A stretch of DNA of 40,949 nt, from the NCBI GenBank assembly GCA_015055525.1, contig SVHZ01000014.1, positions 1 through 40,949 on the forward strand, given 5' to 3'. The DNA is from Clostridiales bacterium (GTDB taxonomy: Bacteria > Bacillota > Clostridia > Christensenellales > Borkfalkiaceae). Positions 39,151 through 40,949 of this stretch are shown one piece after another. Numbering within the stretch: position 1 is the first letter of the stretch; the number at the start of each line of letters is the position of its first letter. The notes beneath the pieces are model-generated. The model saw only the letters and a program-made list of their open reading frames with translations, did not search any database and was not told the DNA's origin. The translations under genes were made by a program, and so were the position numbers.

Positions 39151-39843
39151 TTACCGTTTTTTGTTATTTTGTTTATTTATATATTCAATTGCCTTTTGAG
39201 CAACTTTTTGTTCAGCGTTTTGCTTTTTACCTTTGGCAGTAGCAGTTGCCACTTTTTTACCATCAATAAATACGCTTACGGTATAAGACGGATCATTGTC
39301 CATACCCTTTTTACCTACCATTTCATAAGAAACGGTAAACTTTTGTTTAGAAGATAGTTCGTTTAATTTACTCTTATAATCAACTAACCGCTCTTTTCCT
39401 TTACCCGCCATTTTATCGATTATATTTTTGTAAATAAATTTCTTCGCTTCTTCAAGCCCACCGTCGAGATACAACGCGCCTATAACCGCCTCCATAAGGT
39501 TTTCTTGGAGTTTTTCAGTTACGGTAACGTTTTCCCCAACGAGCATATCTTTATAAAGTTTTAAGTTCTTACAAGCGGTTGAAAGGGGCTTAAACGATAC
39601 GAGCGCTTGCTTGTATTCAGTCATATTACCCTCATCGTCGTTACCGCGCCTAAACAAATAGTCGGTTACGATAAAGCCGAGAACGCTATCGCCTAAAAAC
39701 TCTAATCTTTCGTTATTTTTCTCGCCGAGTTTTTCATTTGAAAAGGACGCGTGCGTAAAAGCAACCCTTATAACGTCAGGATTCTTGAAGTGATAACCTA
39801 ACTTCTTCTCAACGTCGGCAAGATTAAAAATCATTTTACTCAT
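39151..39843 (-). CDS. rnc: Ribonuclease III
   Basis: Double-stranded RNA endonuclease, 230 aa. The signature ERLEFLGDSVLGFIVTDYLF (about 44-63) holds the metal-binding Glu and Asp residues. A second acidic cluster is ENLMEAVIGALYLDGG. The C-terminal dsRBD (DYKSKLNELSSKQKFTVSYEMV ... KKQNAEQKVAQKAIEYI) is complete. The start at 39843 overlaps plsX by 8 nt and lacks a strong ribosome binding site; ATG 39834 is an alternative three residues in. Confidence 0.97.
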   Translation of the reverse strand: MSKMIFNLADVEKKLGYHFKNPDVIRVAFTHASFSNEKLGEKNNERLEFLGDSVLGFIVTDYLFRRGNDDEGNMTEYKQALVSFKPLSTACKNLKLYKDMLVGENVTVTEKLQENLMEAVIGALYLDGGLEEAKKFIYKNIIDKMAGKGKERLVDYKSKLNELSSKQKFTVSYEMVGKKGMDNDPSYTVSVFIDGKKVATATAKGKKQNAEQKVAQKAIEYINKQNNKKR

Positions 39844-40858
39844 ATTTTATTTGTTTTAACTTTTCATCGGATAAACGAGTAGCAATTTCCGCCTTAACGT
39901 CGTTTTTAATTGCCTCTTCCGCTTGGAACAAAGCAGCCGTTATAGCCGTTGATTTAGAAGAGCCGTGCGCTTTCACAACAACGCCGTTAACTCCTAAGAA
40001 TACAGCACCACCACGATTATTATAGTCCATTTCCTTAACGGTCTTCTTAAACGCTTTCTTCATAAATAAGAAACCGATTTTAGCCTTTAACGACGCCATA
40101 ATATTTCGTTTAAGCGTTGCCATAATTGCATTTGCAGCGCCTTCGATAGATTTAACCGCAACGTTACCACTAAAACCATCGGTTACAATAACGTCGTATT
40201 CGCCGGTTAAAATATCTCTACCTTCAACGTTGCCGACAAAGTTTATACCGTCAACTTGTTTTAACGCTTGATAAACAGCGTGAGTAAATTGACTGCCTTT
40301 TTCCTCTTCCGTGCCGTTGCAAAGTAAACCGATTTTAGGGACTTTGATTCCGTAAACTTTTTTCATATAAGCATCGCCCATGATTGCAAACTGAACTAAA
40401 TATTCAGGCTTACAATCCGCATTTGCGCCACAGTCCATAAACATAGTAGGATTACCGCTTATCGTCGGCATAACAGTTCCCATAGCAGGGCGTTTAACCC
40501 CCGCTAATCTGCCAGCCTTAAAAATAGCCGCAGTAAGAACCGCACCCGTTGATCCAGCCGAAACAAACGCTTCGTATTCACCAGTTTTTAACGCAGACAT
40601 ACCAACTGTAATAGTTGAATCGGGTTTCTTTCTAAAAGCGTCGGTTGGAGATTCCTCACAAGTGATAATTTCCGTTGCGTTCATAAATGAAAGCGATTTA
40701 TCGCTATAACCGTTCTTTTCGATGATTGCCTTAATAACGTCAACCATACCGACTAAGCAAACTTCCGCTTTACCGCCCTTGCTTACGTAATCTACCGCTC
40801 CTTTAATTACCTGTTCGGGAGCGTTATCTCCACCAAACGCATCTAATAATATTTTCAT
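39836..40858 (-). CDS. plsX: Phosphate acyltransferase PlsX
   Basis: Makes acyl-phosphate from acyl-ACP for phospholipid synthesis at the membrane surface (340 aa). The start MKILLDAFGGDNAPEQVIKGAV and the motifs SAGSTGAVLTAAIF, RPAMGTVMPT and VTDGFSGNVAVKSIEG are diagnostic. The ribosome binding site AAGGAG overlaps the asnS stop codon. rnc follows directly: the fabD, fabG and acpP genes that often lie between plsX and rnc are absent here. Confidence 0.97.
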   Translation of the reverse strand: MKILLDAFGGDNAPEQVIKGAVDYVSKGGKAEVCLVGMVDVIKAIIEKNGYSDKSLSFMNATEIITCEESPTDAFRKKPDSTITVGMSALKTGEYEAFVSAGSTGAVLTAAIFKAGRLAGVKRPAMGTVMPTISGNPTMFMDCGANADCKPEYLVQFAIMGDAYMKKVYGIKVPKIGLLCNGTEEEKGSQFTHAVYQALKQVDGINFVGNVEGRDILTGEYDVIVTDGFSGNVAVKSIEGAANAIMATLKRNIMASLKAKIGFLFMKKAFKKTVKEMDYNNRGGAVFLGVNGVVVKAHGSSKSTAITAALFQAEEAIKNDVKAEIATRLSDEKLKQIKYE

Positions 40859-40867
40859 ATAAACTCC

Positions 40868-40949
40868 TTAGTATTCAAGGTTAGAAACTGTTCTTGGGAA
40901 AGGAATAACGTCACGAATATTATCAACACCTGTAAGATACATAACCATT
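40868..40949 (-). CDS. asnS: Asparaginyl-tRNA synthetase, C-terminal end (runs off window)
   Basis: The last 26 codons before TAA 40868-40870 read MVMYLTGVDNIRDVIPFPRT then VSNLEY. The RDVIPFPRT block is the C-terminal motif 3 region of asparaginyl-tRNA synthetases; class IIb relatives (Asp, Lys) differ there. The 5' part lies outside the window. It ends 9 nt before the plsX start, so the genes are probably co-transcribed. Confidence 0.88.
   Translation of the reverse strand, partial: MVMYLTGVDNIRDVIPFPRTVSNLEY

Overview
The window looks like a low-GC Gram-positive chromosome, most likely a Clostridia-class (Bacillota) anaerobe and probably an uncultured gut-type lineage. The evidence is the low GC content, strong AAGGAG-type ribosome binding sites, sigma-A promoters with 17-nt spacers, RNase Y, YlxM/Ffh, KhpA, RbgA, a class II GalT, ThiT under a TPP riboswitch, and a sodium-pumping biotin decarboxylase. 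UGA is used as a stop. Nearly all genes lie on the minus strand. Only tRNA-Trp and thiT are clearly on the plus strand.

Region by region (minus-strand genes are transcribed from high to low coordinates). (a) 28286-40949 is a translation, secretion and chromosome block: asnS (3' end), plsX, rnc, smc, ftsY, then a terminator whose stem carries the -35 box of the next promoter, then ylxM, ffh, rpsP, khpA, rimM, trmD, rbgA, rnhB, yraN and a THUMP methyltransferase. rplS (27815-28159), normally next to trmD, sits just downstream under its own promoter and leader. (b) 24440-27770 holds cysK, an AllA-like cupin, a small membrane protein, TPP-riboswitch-controlled thiT (plus strand) and the divergent nucleotidase gene yfbR. 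(c) 18598-24435 is a tandem array of five paralogous secreted lipoproteins. Each has a Cys/His N-terminal module, a BspA-type leucine-rich-repeat body and a conserved Gly/Trp C-terminal tail. The last member is broken by a one-base frameshift. (d) 14553-18392 holds rny and a cytoplasmic TIM-barrel glycosidase-like gene behind a perfect 23-bp palindrome. (e) 12237-14353 couples a Na/Pi cotransporter to methylglyoxal synthase. (f) 11690-12232 holds tRNA-Trp followed by three tandem ~113-bp repeats, two of which end in an exact 16-nt copy of the tRNA 3' end and the third in a degenerate copy. (g) 7346-11582 holds rnhA, a VTT-domain membrane protein, dinB and galT. (h) 1-7218 is a Na+-translocating decarboxylase operon (diverged acyl-CoA carboxyltransferase-like subunit, gamma, biotin carrier, beta, pyruvate/oxaloacetate carboxyltransferase) continuing into surE, a BaiN/HI0933-type flavoprotein and cmk.

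The most unusual parts are the tRNA-linked repeat array, the lipoprotein array, the decarboxylase operon with a motif-poor second carboxyltransferase, and the terminator/promoter overlap that should give a near-leaderless ylxM-ffh mRNA. I see no CRISPR array, phage, IS element or defence island. No search or alignment could be run: family assignments rest on recognised motifs, and motif comparisons to families are from memory.
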